Origin: Pseudomonadota bacterium
Lineage (GTDB): Bacteria > Pseudomonadota > Alphaproteobacteria > Caulobacterales > Caulobacteraceae
NCBI GenBank assembly: GCA_023434015.1
Contig: JAEYTM010000139.1
Span: 1-6,888, forward strand
Reading direction: 5' to 3'
Length of the DNA: 6,888 nt
The translations under genes were made by a program, and so were the position numbers. How positions within the stretch are numbered: position 1 is the stretch's first letter; each line of letters opens with the position of its first letter. Of the stretch, positions 5,734 to 6,888 are shown piece by piece. The notes under the pieces are model-generated. The model was given only the letters and a program-made list of their open reading frames with translations, did no database searches and was not told the DNA's origin.

Positions 5734-6059
5734 TGGGCCACCGCGTCCAGCCGCACCCAGACGTCGTCGGCGTCGCGCCGGCGCAGGGCCACGCGCATGT
5801 CGTCCAGCCGCACGGCGATGGGGTCGCCCCCGATCACGCCCTGATGCAGCACCTCGACGAGGGCGCCCTCGACGAAGCCGAACTCCAGCAGGCGGCGCTG
5901 CAGCTCGGTCACGTCCAGGCCGTGGTCGTGGGCGTGTTCCGCGCGGACGTCGGCGATGACGCCCTTCTGGCCGGGGCGGGCCTTGCTGAGGCGCACGAGC
6001 CTCCCGTCGGCCGTCGGCGGCGGTGCGTCGAGCGGAGCGGCGGCGAGCGTGTCGTGCAT
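5730..6059 (-). CDS. feoA: FeoA family protein
   Basis: A small cytoplasmic SH3-like partner needed for FeoB-mediated Fe(II) uptake. The product is 109 residues against roughly 75-85 for typical FeoA. The family pattern is clear: LVRLSKARPGQKGVIADV (21-38), LLEFGFVEGALVEV (57-70), then GGDPIAVRLDDMRVALRRRDADDVWV (77-102). Two additions stand out. One is an Ala/Pro-rich, probably disordered leader of about 20 residues. The other is a roughly 10-residue expansion, EHAHDHGLDV (41-50), before the conserved LLEFGF; its alternating histidines could bind metal. ATG 6059 is supported by AAGGGG (6068-6073), 8 nt upstream. The gene overlaps feoB by 4 bp, and the pair forms one transcription unit. Confidence 0.94.
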   Translation of the reverse strand: MHDTLAAAPLDAPPPTADGRLVRLSKARPGQKGVIADVRAEHAHDHGLDVTELQRRLLEFGFVEGALVEVLHQGVIGGDPIAVRLDDMRVALRRRDADDVWVRLDAVAQ

Positions 6060-6086
6060 TCAGACAACCCCTTCAGGGCGCGGTGT

Positions 6087-6101
6087 TGCGAGTGATTATC
6101 A
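6087..6101 (-). promoter_or_regulatory. Fur-box-like operator with overlapping -10 upstream of feoA
   Basis: The minus-strand sequence TGATAAT-C-ACTCGCA matches the 7-1-7 Fur consensus TGATAAT-N-ATTATCA perfectly in the first half and at 4 of 7 positions in the second. It includes the near-palindrome GTGATTATCAC (plus strand 6092-6102) and ends 27 nt before the feoA start. GATAAT (6100-6095) within it resembles a -10 hexamer, so a bound repressor would block RNA polymerase. Iron-dependent repression of feoAB by Fur is the expected logic; another iron regulator is possible. Confidence 0.6.
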
Positions 6102-6125
6102 CCTACGGCGCAGGGGACGGAAACA

Positions 6126-6161
6126 CAAGGCGGCGCTGTTCCCCACGCCTGCGGCGCCTTG
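6126..6161. repeat. Imperfect 11-nt inverted repeat in the feoA/kinase divergent region
   Basis: CAAGGCG (6126-6132) pairs with CGCCTTG (6155-6161). After one mismatch (6133/6154) the pairing continues for three more bases (6134-6136 with 6151-6153), leaving a 14-nt loop. The right arm overlaps TTGACC (6159-6164), a possible -35 for the kinase gene. It could be an operator or an RNA hairpin; no T-tract follows. Confidence 0.45.
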
Positions 6162-6164
6162 ACC
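6159..6164 (+). promoter_or_regulatory. Possible -35 element of the kinase gene
   Basis: TTGACC resembles the TTGAC core of -35 elements and lies 73 nt before the kinase ATG. No good -10 is found at the expected distance, only GC-rich sequence with a poor GCGACAGA (6180-6187). This is therefore weak. Confidence 0.25.
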
Positions 6165-6237
6165 TGCGGGGGCGCGGACGCGACAGACGGCAGAGCAAAC
6201 GCGGCGTCACGTCCGTGTCGGAACAGGGGGAAGCGTC

Positions 6238-6888
6238 ATGGCGATCGGGCCGGCCCATGCGCGTCCGCAACGCCCGATGCCCTGGCTGATTCTCGCCGAC
6301 GACCTGACCGGCGCCGGCGACGCCGCCGACGCCTTCGCCCGGCGCGGCGCGCGCACCACGTTGGCCTGGGGCGGGCTTGGAGCGGGCGTCGGTGACGAGG
6401 TGTTCGCCTATGACGCCGGTTCCCGGGGGCTTACGGCCGAGGCCGCGGCGGCGCTCCGCCAGGCCGATCTGGCTCGGCTGGCCACCACCGGCCGACGGCT
6501 GTTCCTGAAGATCGACTCGACGCTGCGCGGCCAGCCGGCGGCGGAGATCCGCGCCACTCTGGAGGCGCTCGCGCCGGCGTTCAGCATCCTGGCGCCGGCC
6601 TTCCCCGCCATGGGGCGCACCACCGCGAGCGGCCGTATCCGGGTCCATGGCGCACCGCTGGAGGATACCGAGACCTGGCGGCTTGAGCACAGCTATCCGA
6701 CGGCGGACCTCGTTCGGGTGCTGGCCGGCGCGGGTGTGCGCGCCGTCGCCGTGCCGCTCGACACCGTGCGCGGCGACGACCTGGCCAAGGTGCTGGGGCG
6801 GATCGCGACGACCGCCGACGCCGCCGTCTGCGACGCTGCGAGCGACGACGACCTCGACCGCATCGCCGCCGCCGGCGCGGCCCTGGAG
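6238..6888 (+). CDS. Four-carbon acid sugar kinase family protein (DUF1537/OtnK-DtnK type), 5' part
   Basis: This family phosphorylates C4 sugar acids with ATP, for example D-threonate, D-erythronate or 3-oxo-tetronate, in catabolic pathways. The frame stays open for 217 codons to the window edge, roughly half of the family's usual ~400-440 residues. It covers the N-terminal substrate-binding domain. Visible family motifs are LADDLTGAGDAADAF (19-33), LKIDSTLRGQPAAEI (90-104), APAFPAMGRTT (119-129) and the VHGAPLEDT segment (136-144). The C-terminal nucleotide-binding domain is outside the window. ATG 6238 is preferred over the in-frame ATG 6277 because AGGGGG (6225-6230) is well placed upstream. 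It is divergent from feoA and probably belongs to a different unit running rightwards. The exact substrate cannot be read from this half; downstream neighbours (pdxA2-like dehydrogenase, aldolase, isomerase or transporter) would help. Confidence 0.9.
   Translation, partial: MAIGPAHARPQRPMPWLILADDLTGAGDAADAFARRGARTTLAWGGLGAGVGDEVFAYDAGSRGLTAEAAAALRQADLARLATTGRRLFLKIDSTLRGQPAAEIRATLEALAPAFSILAPAFPAMGRTTASGRIRVHGAPLEDTETWRLEHSYPTADLVRVLAGAGVRAVAVPLDTVRGDDLAKVLGRIATTADAAVCDAASDDDLDRIAAAGAALE

Noticed and set aside
3886..5844. 652-codon open frame on the plus strand opposite feoB and feoA
   Set aside because: It is the antisense of a clear feoB with all GTPase motifs. The translation is Gly/Arg/Asp/Gln-rich with no domain, as expected from high GC at third codon positions suppressing stops.
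6103..6690. 195-codon minus-strand frame opposite the kinase gene and intergenic region
   Set aside because: It would read through the feo-side promoter and oppose a kinase with clear family motifs; its composition is Arg/Gly-rich.

Overview
This is a GC-rich, densely coding stretch of a bacterial chromosome. Overlapping start/stop codons, strong G/C bias at third codon positions, the gene content, and a sequence matching the Caulobacter housekeeping -10 element (GCTANAWC) suggest an alphaproteobacterium, most likely a Caulobacter/Phenylobacterium-type organism. That assignment is inference, because no rRNA or other taxonomic marker is present.

Plus strand, 1-3449: five tightly packed genes read as one transcription unit whose promoter lies before the window. 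They are the 3' part of a type-2 (Ntn-hydrolase) L-asparaginase/isoaspartyl peptidase, a short-form homogentisate 1,2-dioxygenase (hmgA), an unrecognised 90-residue protein, a fumarylacetoacetase of the bacterial two-domain type (fahA), and a MarR-family regulator. Three of the four junctions overlap (TGATG, GTGA, ATGA); the fourth is a 25-bp gap carrying a Shine-Dalgarno sequence. HmgA opens the homogentisate ring and FahA splits fumarylacetoacetate into fumarate and acetoacetate, so this is the lower tyrosine/phenylalanine (homogentisate) pathway. The maleylacetoacetate isomerase that links the two steps is not in the window. The MarR protein is the obvious candidate regulator, possibly sensing a pathway aromatic acid.

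Minus strand, 3459-3761: a 100-residue uncharacterised protein, convergent with the MarR gene and only 9 bp from it. Its upstream region (3762-3858) is AT-richer and structured. It holds a perfect GCTANAWC-type -10, CtrA-like TTAA half-sites and two interleaved 7-bp inverted repeats. I find this the most interesting non-coding stretch in the window.

Minus strand, 3859-6059: feoA-feoB, overlapping by 4 bp, encode the Feo ferrous-iron uptake system. A Fur-box-like sequence lies 27 bp upstream of feoA, which fits iron-dependent repression. No feoC is seen.

Plus strand, 6238-6888: the 5' part of a four-carbon acid-sugar kinase (DUF1537/OtnK-DtnK family), divergent from feoAB and cut off by the window edge. 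The 178-bp divergent intergenic region carries the Fur-like box on the feo side and an 11-nt imperfect inverted repeat overlapping a possible -35 on the kinase side.

No RNA genes, insertion sequences, CRISPR arrays or phage genes were seen, and no gene-free stretch exceeds 300 bp. I see ordinary metabolic and transport genes, with two uncharacterised small proteins and some regulatory DNA worth following up. I do not see a convincing new multi-gene system.
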